Assembly: GCA_002291855.1 (NCBI GenBank)
Contig: DBAW01000096.1
Span: 1-5,763, forward strand
Direction: 5' to 3'
DNA length: 5,763 bases
From: Sphingomonas sp. UBA1000
GTDB lineage: Bacteria; Pseudomonadota; Alphaproteobacteria; Sphingomonadales; Sphingomonadaceae
Part shown: positions 1 to 5,449 of the stretch, piece by piece
Layout of the letters: each line of letters starts with the position of its first letter
Numbering within the stretch: position 1 is the first letter of the stretch
The notes under the pieces: generated by a model
Databases searched by the model: none
Told to the model about the DNA's origin: nothing
The model's input: the letters and a program-made list of their open reading frames with translations, nothing else
Position numbers and translations under genes: made by a program

Positions 1-1340
1 CGCCGCGCCTCGGCCAGCGCCTCCTGCCCGCGCGCCTCGCTCAGATAGCTGGCGGCCTGCCGCCCGACGACGCGCAGCAGGTCGAAATCCTCCCAGTCCA
101 GCCCGCGGTCGATCGGCGGCCGGGCGAGCAGCACCAGCCCGGCCAGCCGGTCGAAATGCGGCAGCGGCACGATGGCCCAGGCGCGGGCATCGCCGGCCAG
201 CCAGCCGGGCAGCGCGACCGGCTCGGCCGCCAGCTCGACGATGCGGCCACAGGCAAGCTGCCCGGCTGCATCAGGGGCGATGCCGCCCGCGCCGATCTGG
301 CCCCAGCGCCACTGGTCGACCGCCATCAGCCCGCCCTGCCCGTCGGGGGTGAACAGCAGCCCCGCCGGGCTGTCGGTCAGCTCTGCAATCGCGCGCACAA
401 CACGTTCGCCCAGCGGCGCATCCGCGCCCGGCGCGCCCAAAGTCTCGGTGAAGCGCAGCCATTCGGCGCGATAGTCATAGCGGTGCTGGAACAGATGCTT
501 GGCCAGCTTGACCTTGATCCACGCCCGGAACCGGTCCGACGGCAGGAAGATCAATGCGGCAAGCGTCGTGCCGAATAGCGCCCCGGCCTGCACCAGCCGC
601 GCATAATCGCCGCCCAGCCGGCCAAGCGCGACCGTGACCAGCGCCATCACCCCCAGATAGGCGAGGATCGCGATCAGCGACAGCGACTGGAAAGCCAGCG
701 TGCGCGACAGCCGCATCCGCCACGGATCGGACCGGCGCAGCCCCGGCGCGAACACCGGCGCGGCCAGCAGCGCCACCAGCCCGCGCAGATCGATCAGCCG
801 CGCCGACCAGCCCGGGTCCATCGCCGCCAGCGCATAAAGCTGAAGATCGGCCGCCCAGAGCACGGCCAGCCCGGTCATCGGCAGCCTGAGGCCCGCGCGC
901 GCCTCGGGATCGGCGGCGGTGTAGAGATTGTGGAGCAGCACCAGCGCGCCGATGGCCGCCACCAGCCGCAGCACATTGGCCGCAAACGGGGCCAGCCCGC
1001 CGGGCGGCAGCAGCGCCACCGCCGGCGCGGCCAGGATCACCGCCGCGACCACCGCGTAAAGCAGCATCAGCCCGGCGGGCCGGGCGTCGCGTGCGCCCTG
1101 GCGCAGCAGCAGCGCCATCCATGCCAGCCAGCCCAGATTGCGCAGCGATTCGGCCGCCGCCGCCGCGCCGGTGCGCGCGGTGGCAAAGGCGATGACCAGC
1201 GCCCAGAAAGCGGTGCCGGCCAGCGCCAGCGTCAGCGCGCGCTGCGCCGGGGTGCGCGGCGCGCGCATCTGCCAAAGCGCCAGCGCCACGAACAGCGTCG
1301 CGGCCAGCGCATGGCTCCAGATGCCGATCGTCGCGGTCAC
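1..1340 (-). CDS. prsK: XrtA/PEP-CTERM system histidine kinase PrsK, N-terminal part (runs off left edge)
   Basis: Membrane histidine kinase that, with the response regulator PrsR, is associated with exosortase A (XrtA) and PEP-CTERM exopolysaccharide loci. A GTG start at 1338-1340 follows a GGAGA about nine bases upstream and gives 446 complete codons before the window ends. Residues 5-265 are very hydrophobic and form a series of membrane helices. A family-typical loop, HNLYTAADPEAR, lies at about 137-148. After the last helix comes the juxtamembrane hallmark KHLFQHRYDYRAEWLRF (281-297). Residues of about 305-437 look like a GAF-type sensor domain ending in DFDLLRVVGRQAASYL. The phosphoacceptor His region and ATPase domain would follow to the left and are not in the window. 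The family call rests on recognition of the RYDYRxEWLRF and LYxAADPEAR segments. The GTG start is inferred from the ribosome binding site. It is divergent from the P450 gene. No sigma-54 site was found in front of it. Confidence 0.88.
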   Translation of the reverse strand, partial: MTATIGIWSHALAATLFVALALWQMRAPRTPAQRALTLALAGTAFWALVIAFATARTGAAAAAESLRNLGWLAWMALLLRQGARDARPAGLMLLYAVVAAVILAAPAVALLPPGGLAPFAANVLRLVAAIGALVLLHNLYTAADPEARAGLRLPMTGLAVLWAADLQLYALAAMDPGWSARLIDLRGLVALLAAPVFAPGLRRSDPWRMRLSRTLAFQSLSLIAILAYLGVMALVTVALGRLGGDYARLVQAGALFGTTLAALIFLPSDRFRAWIKVKLAKHLFQHRYDYRAEWLRFTETLGAPGADAPLGERVVRAIAELTDSPAGLLFTPDGQGGLMAVDQWRWGQIGAGGIAPDAAGQLACGRIVELAAEPVALPGWLAGDARAWAIVPLPHFDRLAGLVLLARPPIDRGLDWEDFDLLRVVGRQAASYLSEARGQEALAEAR

Positions 1341-1432
1341 GCGCGCGGGTCTCCGCCGACTGTCAAAAGGACCGACAGGTTGCGCCGCCAATGACGAAAA
1401 AATGCTGAACGCGGGTGCGGCCCCGGCGCGCG

Positions 1433-1447
1433 CCCCCCCCCGCCCCC
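1433..1447. repeat. Cytosine homopolymer tract C9-G-C5 (G-rich on the minus strand)
   Basis: Nine cytosines at 1433-1441, one G, then five cytosines at 1443-1447. With the CCCC at 1421-1424, the minus strand has enough G-runs to form four G-tracts, so G-quadruplex formation is possible. Tracts like this are also prone to slippage and sequencing error. It lies outside any gene, so a length change would not shift a frame. Confidence 0.7.
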
Positions 1448-1449
1448 GC

Positions 1450-1476
1450 GCTGCTGACACTGATTTCAGTTGCAGC
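1450..1476. promoter_or_regulatory. Nested inverted repeat, candidate operator upstream of the P450 gene
   Basis: The inner palindrome ACTGA-TT-TCAGT spans 1459-1470. Outer arms GCTGC (1450-1454) and GCAGC (1472-1476) are also complementary, but they are spaced asymmetrically (4 versus 1 bases). The right side overlaps TTGCAG (1470-1475), which resembles a -35 element. It lies about 80 bases upstream of the P450 start, a reasonable place for a regulator site. No regulator gene is adjacent. The operator role is inferred from symmetry and position only. Confidence 0.3.
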
Positions 1477-1552
1477 GAAAAACCCTCTTTAACTCCGCCC
1501 CAGCTGGTGGCACTCTCCGGCAAAATAAGAAATGCTTCAGGAGATGATGCCC

Positions 1553-2806
1553 ATGGCCACGCTTGCTCCATCTGCCGACGCCCAATCCGCACCCGCTGCC
1601 ACCGACACGGCGGTCAATCCGCTCGACGTCAGCCGGGCCGAGCTTTACGCCGAGGATCGCTGGCAGGAACCGTTCCGCCGGCTGCGCGCCGAAGCCCCTG
1701 TCTATTACTGCGAAGACAGCGCCTTTGGCCCCTATTGGTCGGTGTCGACCTACAAGCCCATCGTCCATGTCGAGGCGCTGCCCGAAATCTATTCGTCGCA
1801 GCCGACCATCACCATCGCCGACCCCATTGAGGGCGAACCGCGCATGCCGATGTTCATCGCGATGGACCGGCCCAAGCATACCGAGCAGCGCCGCACCGTC
1901 TCACCGGCGTTCACGCCCAGTGAAATCGGCCGCATGGCCGTGGACGTGCGCCGCCGCACCGAGGAGATTCTCGACACCCTGCCCGTCGGCCAGACGTTCG
2001 ACTGGGTCGACAAGGTGTCGATCGAACTGACGACGCAGATGCTCGCCATCCTGTTCGATTTCCCCTGGGAGGACCGGCGCAAGCTGACCTTCTGGTCCGA
2101 CTGGGCGGGCGATATCGAGCTGGTCCATAACGAGGACACGCGCCAGCAGCGGCTGGGGCACATGTTTGAATGCGCGGCGTATTTCCGCAAGCTGTGGGAA
2201 GAGAAAAAGGGGAAGCCGCTGACCCCGGACCTGATCTCGATGATGCTGCATTCCGACGCGATGTCGGAAATGGACGACATGGAGTTTCTGGGCAATCTGA
2301 TCCTGCTGATCGTCGGCGGCAACGACACGACGCGCAACTCGATGAGCGCTGCCGTCTATGGTCTCAACCTGTTCCCCGACGAACGCACCAAGCTGGAAAC
2401 CAATCCGGGGCTGATCCCCAATGCGGTGCAGGAAATCATCCGCTGGCAGACGCCGCTTGCCCATATGCGCCGCACCGCCACCCAGGACACCGAGCTTGAG
2501 GGGCAGAAGATCCGCGCCGGCGACAAGCTTGCCCTCTGGTATATCTCGGGCAATCGCGACGAGAGCGTGTTCCCCGATCCCGACCGGCTGATCGTCGACC
2601 GCGAAAATGCGCGCCGGCATCTGGCGTTCGGCTATGGCATCCATCGCTGCGTCGGTGCGCGGCTGGCCGAGCTGCAGATTTCGATCCTGCTCGAGGAAAT
2701 GGCCAAAAGGCGGATGCGCGTCCATGTCGAGGGCGAGCCGTCGCGGGTGAAGGCGTGCTTCGTCCATGGCTATCGCCAGATGCCGGTGCAGATCGAGACC
2801 TACTGA
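1553..2806 (+). CDS. Cytochrome P450, CYP153 family (terminal alkane/fatty acid hydroxylase type)
   Basis: Soluble bacterial P450 of 417 residues. CYP153 enzymes typically hydroxylate the terminal carbon of medium-chain alkanes, fatty acids or related aliphatics, using electrons from a ferredoxin and ferredoxin reductase. Visible motifs: I-helix oxygen-activation motif GGNDTTRNS at 255-263; K-helix ExxR as EIIR at 294-297, followed by the family-typical WQTPLAHMRR; SGNRDE further on; and the heme loop FGYGIHRCVG, with ligand Cys366. FGPYWSV near the N terminus and MFIAMDRPKH are also family-like. Four in-frame ATGs occur (1532, 1544, 1547, 1553). The start at 1553 is chosen because AGGAGA at 1539-1544 sits eight bases before it, while this ribosome binding site lies inside or against the other starts. 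No ferredoxin or reductase gene is in the window, so the redox partners must be encoded elsewhere. The exact substrate cannot be read from sequence. Confidence 0.9.
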   Translation: MATLAPSADAQSAPAATDTAVNPLDVSRAELYAEDRWQEPFRRLRAEAPVYYCEDSAFGPYWSVSTYKPIVHVEALPEIYSSQPTITIADPIEGEPRMPMFIAMDRPKHTEQRRTVSPAFTPSEIGRMAVDVRRRTEEILDTLPVGQTFDWVDKVSIELTTQMLAILFDFPWEDRRKLTFWSDWAGDIELVHNEDTRQQRLGHMFECAAYFRKLWEEKKGKPLTPDLISMMLHSDAMSEMDDMEFLGNLILLIVGGNDTTRNSMSAAVYGLNLFPDERTKLETNPGLIPNAVQEIIRWQTPLAHMRRTATQDTELEGQKIRAGDKLALWYISGNRDESVFPDPDRLIVDRENARRHLAFGYGIHRCVGARLAELQISILLEEMAKRRMRVHVEGEPSRVKACFVHGYRQMPVQIETY

Positions 2807-2814
2807 TCCGGCAG

Positions 2815-2856
2815 GCGCGGGTCCGGGCGGTGCAACCGCACCGCCCGGGCCTGCGT
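2815..2856 (+). terminator. Long GC-rich stem-loop after the P450 gene
   Basis: Bases 2815-2833 pair with 2838-2856 around the four-base loop AACC. The 19-pair stem is interrupted only by three G-T wobbles. It begins nine bases after the P450 stop codon, which fits a transcription terminator or an mRNA 3' stabiliser. No T-run follows (the next bases are AACTTGCTCC), so it is not a classic intrinsic terminator and readthrough into msrB is possible. Confidence 0.6.
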
Positions 2857-2862
2857 AACTTG

Positions 2863-2890
2863 CTCCGGGCCGGGCGCGAACCGGCCGGAG
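2863..2890 (+). promoter_or_regulatory. Hairpin overlapping the msrB ribosome binding site
   Basis: CTCCGGGCCGG (2863-2873) can pair with CCGGCCGGAG (2881-2890), with one bulged G and a seven-base loop. The right arm contains the first four bases of the GGAGGAG Shine-Dalgarno run (2887-2893), so the folded mRNA would hide part of the ribosome binding site. A role in translational control is inferred. In GC-rich DNA a structure like this can also occur by chance. Confidence 0.35.
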
Positions 2891-2900
2891 GAGAATGAAG

Positions 2901-3398
2901 ATGCCCGATCGCCGCACCCTGATCGGCCTTGGCGCAGGCGCACTTGGCGCATGGCTGCTTGTCGGCAGCGGATGGCGCTCCGGCCCGGCACGGGCGGCGC
3001 GCGCCGGCGATCCGCGTTTTGCCCTGTCTCCCGCCCAGTGGCGCCAGCGCCTGTCGCCCGCCGCCTATCGCGTGCTGCGCGAAGAGGCGACCGAGCGGCC
3101 CTTCACCAGCGCCCTGCTCGGCGAAAAACGGCGCGGCACCTATGTTTGTACCGGCTGCGGCCTGCCGCTGTTCGCGTCGACCGCCAAATATGACAGCGGC
3201 ACCGGCTGGCCGAGCTTTACCGCCGCGCTGCCCGGTGCGATCGGCACGGCGACCGATTACAAGCTCGGCTATCCGCGCACCGAGGAACATTGCCGGCGCT
3301 GCGGCGGCCATCTCGGTCACATTTTCGATGACGGCCCGCCGCCGACCGGCCAGCGCCACTGCATCAACGGGGTCGCGCTGCGTTTCGTGCCGGCCTGA
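2901..3398 (+). CDS. msrB: Peptide-methionine (R)-S-oxide reductase MsrB, probably Tat-exported
   Basis: Reduces the R epimer of methionine sulfoxide in oxidised proteins. The protein has 165 residues if the ATG at 2901 is used, seven bases after AGGAG; an ATG at 2895 is in frame but touches the Shine-Dalgarno run. The N terminus has a twin-arginine-like motif (DRRTLIG, Arg4-Arg5), a hydrophobic stretch (about 7-23) and a possible ARA cleavage site near 30-32, so export by Tat is likely. The MsrB domain covers about 40-165. Zinc cysteines are Cys83/Cys86 (CTGC) and Cys131/Cys134 (CRRC). The domain also contains SGTGWPSF (99-106), GHLGHIF (136-142) and catalytic Cys154 in RHCING. The position that is Cys in GCGWPSF-type members is Thr101, and no other cysteine is left, so it looks like a one-Cys enzyme. 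It is convergent with hspQ, six bases apart, and downstream of the P450 stem-loop. Confidence 0.93.
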   Translation: MPDRRTLIGLGAGALGAWLLVGSGWRSGPARAARAGDPRFALSPAQWRQRLSPAAYRVLREEATERPFTSALLGEKRRGTYVCTGCGLPLFASTAKYDSGTGWPSFTAALPGAIGTATDYKLGYPRTEEHCRRCGGHLGHIFDDGPPPTGQRHCINGVALRFVPA

Positions 3399-3404
3399 AC
3401 CGGA

Positions 3405-3830
3405 TCAGTGCCGCCGCTCGCGCCTCAGCACATAGCGGCCGCCTTCCAGCCCGTCGAACAGGCCGGGAATCGCCGGATGGCTGACCGGGCCGCCGGCTGC
3501 ATCGTTCAGCAGATTCTGCTGGCTGACATAGGCGACATAGCTGCTCTCGGCATTTTCGGCGAGCAGATGGTAAAAAGGCTGGTCCTTGGCCGGGCGCACC
3601 TGCGCGGGGATCGCCTGATACCATTCCTCGGTGTTGGCAAAGACCGGATCGACATCGAACACCACGCCACGAAAATCGAACAGGCGGTGGCGTACAATGT
3701 CGCCGATCGCAAAACGGGCATGGGCAATCGGCGGGGCAATGGGGTTGGACCCGCCCGATTCGTCGAGCATGGCTGCCGGGGCAAAACTGGCCGCGACATC
3801 GCCGGTCCGGGTGCTGTCATCCTGGCTCAT
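3405..3830 (-). CDS. hspQ: Heat shock protein HspQ (YccV-like, hemimethylated DNA-binding domain)
   Basis: Small stress protein of 141 residues. In enterobacteria HspQ binds hemimethylated DNA, affects DnaA stability and modulates the Lon protease. The core domain runs from about residue 39 to 110: FAIGDIVRHRLFDFRGVV (40-57), then FDVDP (58-62), Trp70, FYHLLAEN (86-93) and SYVAYVSQQNLL (97-108). An N-terminal extension of about 37 residues, rich in Ala, Ser, Asp and Pro, and a C-terminal tail of about 30 residues make it longer than the roughly 105-residue E. coli protein. The ATG at 3828-3830 is the only upstream choice, since an in-frame stop (TAA) lies four codons before it. There is no good Shine-Dalgarno, only AAAGG two bases from the ATG. 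A candidate promoter sits so close that the transcript could be leaderless. The stop codon faces the msrB stop six bases away. Confidence 0.88.
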   Translation of the reverse strand: MSQDDSTRTGDVAASFAPAAMLDESGGSNPIAPPIAHARFAIGDIVRHRLFDFRGVVFDVDPVFANTEEWYQAIPAQVRPAKDQPFYHLLAENAESSYVAYVSQQNLLNDAAGGPVSHPAIPGLFDGLEGGRYVLRRERRH

Positions 3831-3837
3831 AGCCTTT

Positions 3838-3865
3838 ATTTAAGGGCCGCCCGCCATGCTGCAAG
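3838..3865 (-). promoter_or_regulatory. Candidate promoter of hspQ (heat-shock-like, possibly leaderless)
   Basis: On the minus strand, CTTGCA (3860-3865) resembles the CTTGAA -35 element of heat-shock sigma-32 promoters. After 13 bases comes CCCTTAAAT, which contains TTAAAT (3838-3843) as a possible -10. Only seven bases separate this from the hspQ ATG, so transcription would begin at or next to the A of the start codon. The match to either sigma-32 or sigma-70 consensus is partial. Confidence 0.35.
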
Positions 3866-3880
3866 CCGGGCTTGTGCAGC
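3858..3880. repeat. Imperfect inverted repeat between hspQ and the tRNA gene
   Basis: GCTG plus CAAGC (3858-3866) pairs with GCTTG (3870-3874) and CAGC (3877-3880) around a three-base loop, with TG bulged. It overlaps the candidate -35 elements of both hspQ (minus strand) and tRNA-Ser (plus strand). It could be a shared regulatory site or chance. Confidence 0.25.
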
Positions 3881-3900
3881 CCCGCCCTATCCGCTAGAGG
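3872..3900 (+). promoter_or_regulatory. Candidate promoter of tRNA-Ser
   Basis: TTGTGC (3872-3877) and TAGAGG (3895-3900) are separated by 17 bases and lie about 40 bases upstream of the mature tRNA 5' end. That is a suitable position for a tRNA gene promoter with a short 5' leader. Each hexamer matches the sigma-70 consensus at only three of six positions, so the call rests mainly on spacing and position. Confidence 0.4.
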
Positions 3901-3941
3901 CCCCGCTCTCGACCGGCGCTTTCCCGCGCCAAGCGTCTCGC

Positions 3942-4033
<92 letters not shown>

Positions 4034-4034
4034 A

Positions 4035-4058
4035 ACCTTTGATTTTAGGTGATTTTTT
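4035..4058 (+). terminator. AT-rich tract after the tRNA, weak terminator-like
   Basis: ACCT (4035-4038) and AGGT (4047-4050) form only a four-pair stem with an eight-base loop, followed by GA and six Ts (4053-4058). GATTTT occurs twice, ten bases apart (4041 and 4051). The T-run is the expected place for the tRNA transcript to end, and its AT-richness stands out in this GC-rich window. The hairpin is too short for a confident intrinsic terminator. Confidence 0.35.
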
Positions 4059-4103
4059 CAATATCAAGCATTTGCCGCGAAAGCCGCTCCCTGAAAAGGG
4101 CGC

Positions 4104-4349
4104 TTGCCCGGGGCCGGATTCGCCCGAACGGGTTGGGCCGCCGGGCGGTCAGGGGATTTGCCGCCCGACGCACGCCTGACCCACAAATGGCGCGAGGCGC
4201 ACCATCCGGCGGCCGATCCGGCATTCGCCCACGATCCCGACGCGCGTCTGGGGCGGTTCTGCGATTGCTCCCCTTATGCCGACGCGCGCTGCCTCCTCTA
4301 TCCCGTGGGGCGCGAACTCGGCCCCGATCGGCGGCAGCCGCCCGGCTGA
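4104..4349 (+). CDS. Possible small protein with an FCDC...C motif, unrecognised
   Basis: An 81-codon frame from TTG at 4104; an in-frame stop (TGA) at 4092-4094 prevents extension. TTG at 4158 is an alternative start, and neither has a well-spaced ribosome binding site. The second half looks protein-like: HKWREAHHPAADPAF, then RLGRFCDCSPYADARCLLYP. It has three cysteines in CxC-x7-C spacing plus several His and Asp, which could suggest metal binding, but I recognise no family. From 4158 onward the second codon position is clearly less GC-rich (about 59% by hand count) than the first and third (about 80%), as in a coding frame. The stop lies six bases before the convergent hydrolase stop, so the frame fills the gap exactly. 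It could be a real small gene, the 3' remnant of a larger one, or chance. No function is assigned. Confidence 0.35.
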   Translation: MPGAGFARTGWAAGRSGDLPPDARLTHKWREAHHPAADPAFAHDPDARLGRFCDCSPYADARCLLYPVGRELGPDRRQPPG

Positions 4350-4361
4350 CCGTTCTCAGCC
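4344..4361. repeat. Short inverted repeat at the convergent gene ends
   Basis: GGCTGA (4344-4349) and TCAGCC (4356-4361) form a six-pair stem with a six-base loop. The arms contain the stop codons of the plus-strand small ORF and the minus-strand hydrolase gene. It could act as a weak bidirectional terminator, but there is no T-run on either side. Confidence 0.3.
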
Positions 4362-5351
4362 AGAGGTCAGAGCCCGCCTCAGAAAGGCGACGACCCTGGG
4401 CCAGCCATCGGCCCGGGCGGCGGCATTGCCGGCCACGCTGCCGCCATACGCGCCGAGCCGCGAATAGAAGGGGTGATCGCGCGCGATCGGCGGGCCGAAC
4501 ACGAAATGACCGGCATCCTTGTAGGCGAGCACGGTCACCGCCGGGCCGGAACGGACCTTGCTGCGGGCGGCGACCTGGCGCGCCATCGGGCAGGCGGGCC
4601 ACATGGTTTCGGCTTCTCCGCAGACCAGCAGCATCTCGGCCCGGGCGCGTTCGATCGGGATTGCGGCGCGCGCCGCGTCCGCATGACGTGCCGGATCGGT
4701 GACGGTGCGATAGACGCTGATGATGCCGTCGGCCTGATCCCAGTCGCCAAAGGGCATGGCCGGCACGCCCTTGCCGCCGGCTGTCCATGAAGCGCGCTTG
4801 CTCTGCCCGCCGCTGGCCCAGTTGACCCCGTTCCACGCGACGCTGGTCGGCATCCCGGCAACGACCGCCCTCAGATCGGCGCGGCGCGAAGCCACCAGCA
4901 GCGCGGCCTCCGCGCCCTTCGATGCGCCCATCACCGCGATCCGCCGCGGATCGACGCCGGGCCGCGTCTTGAGCCATTCAAGCCCGTGGTCGAACCGTTC
5001 GAGCGGAATGTGTTCCAGCGCATCGCCCTGCCCCGGCGCGCCGAAATAGGCGAGGTGGAGGACGGCAAAGCCTTCTTTCTGCAACGCCAGCGCCATGTGA
5101 TGCGCGCCGCCGCCCAGCCCGCCTTCCGACCCGCCAAGCAGCAGCACCGCCGGATGCGGGCCGGGGCCCTTCGCGGGGAAGTAATTGCCGAACAGATCGC
5201 GCTGCGCGATCCGCGCGCCGGTCGCGCCGGGGGCGAGAAGCTCGATCTCGGGCAGGCCGTAGCGCGCCGGCGCAAGGCCCTTGAAAAGGGCCGCCCCACC
5301 CAGCAGCGCAGCAAGACCCGCTGTCACCATCACCCCGTTTTTCCAGCTCAT
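4356..5351 (-). CDS. Alpha/beta hydrolase, BAAT/acyl-CoA thioester hydrolase C-terminal domain type, exported or membrane-anchored
   Basis: Predicted serine hydrolase of 331 residues. The ATG at 5349-5351 is chosen because AAGGGAG (5359-5365) sits seven bases upstream; the longer in-frame ATG at 5387 would place this site inside the gene. Residues 1-28 form a basic-hydrophobic N terminus (MSWKNGVMVTAGLAALLGG), a signal peptide or anchor. The hydrolase fold includes an oxyanion-type motif LLLGGSEGG, the nucleophile elbow MGASKGAEA (Ser144), a segment VVAGMPTSVAWNG typical of the BAAT C-terminal domain, CGEAETMWP (244-252) and DAGHFVFGPP with His282. The usual triad Asp appears to be Glu248. 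The N-terminal Ig-like domain of mammalian BAAT is absent. The family includes thioesterases and acyltransferases; the substrate cannot be told here. It is in the same direction as the response regulator gene, 98 bases downstream of it. No clear promoter is visible between them. Confidence 0.82.
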   Translation of the reverse strand: MSWKNGVMVTAGLAALLGGAALFKGLAPARYGLPEIELLAPGATGARIAQRDLFGNYFPAKGPGPHPAVLLLGGSEGGLGGGAHHMALALQKEGFAVLHLAYFGAPGQGDALEHIPLERFDHGLEWLKTRPGVDPRRIAVMGASKGAEAALLVASRRADLRAVVAGMPTSVAWNGVNWASGGQSKRASWTAGGKGVPAMPFGDWDQADGIISVYRTVTDPARHADAARAAIPIERARAEMLLVCGEAETMWPACPMARQVAARSKVRSGPAVTVLAYKDAGHFVFGPPIARDHPFYSRLGAYGGSVAGNAAARADGWPRVVAFLRRALTSG

Positions 5352-5370
5352 CGCAACACTCCCTTGGCGC

Positions 5371-5387
5371 ATGCGGGAATGCCGCAT
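5371..5387. repeat. Perfect inverted repeat upstream of the hydrolase gene
   Basis: ATGCGG (5371-5376), spacer GAATG, CCGCAT (5382-5387). It lies just upstream of the hydrolase ribosome binding site (5359-5365). It could be an operator or an mRNA hairpin near the 5' end. There is no independent support for a role. Confidence 0.3.
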
Positions 5388-5449
5388 CCGGCGCGGGCGC
5401 CGCAGTGCAGGGTGTCAGGCGGCCGGGGTGACAAGCGTCAGGGCGCGGA

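Larger units (their letters stand above)
1341..1552. other. Divergent intergenic region between prsK and the P450 gene
   Basis: No convincing gene is present in these roughly 210 bases. The region must carry the promoters of both divergent genes. It contains an unusual cytosine tract (1433-1447), a short palindrome (1459-1470) and an A-rich stretch at 1521-1533 just before the P450 gene. I could not find a confident -35/-10 pair in either direction. A TTGCAG at 1470-1475 has no well-placed -10 partner. Confidence 0.7.

Noticed and set aside
475..1275. Long minus-strand ATG frame inside the prsK region
   Set aside because: Its product is Arg/Gly/Ala-rich low-complexity sequence in a different frame. 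The frame from GTG 1340 gives recognisable PrsK membrane helices and motifs.
1508..1522. Sigma-54-like promoter (TGGCAC ... GGCA) just before the P450 gene
   Set aside because: The GG and GC elements are nine bases apart instead of the strict ten, and the -12 element lacks TTGC.
1901..2917. Long minus-strand frame opposite the P450 gene
   Set aside because: Antisense frame of a high-GC gene. The plus-strand frame has all P450 signature motifs, and this one resembles nothing.
3390..3408. Bidirectional terminator between msrB and hspQ
   Set aside because: Only four-pair stems can be drawn (CCGG/CCGG or CTGA/TCAG), with no T-runs.
4045..4977. Long minus-strand frame overlapping the hydrolase gene
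   Set aside because: Arg-rich shadow frame; the overlapping frame ending at 4356 contains the GASKG and DAGH hydrolase motifs.
5406..5434. Promoter for the hydrolase gene (TTGTCA on the minus strand)
   Set aside because: At 17 bases spacing the -10 position reads CCTGCA, a poor match; no better partner was found.
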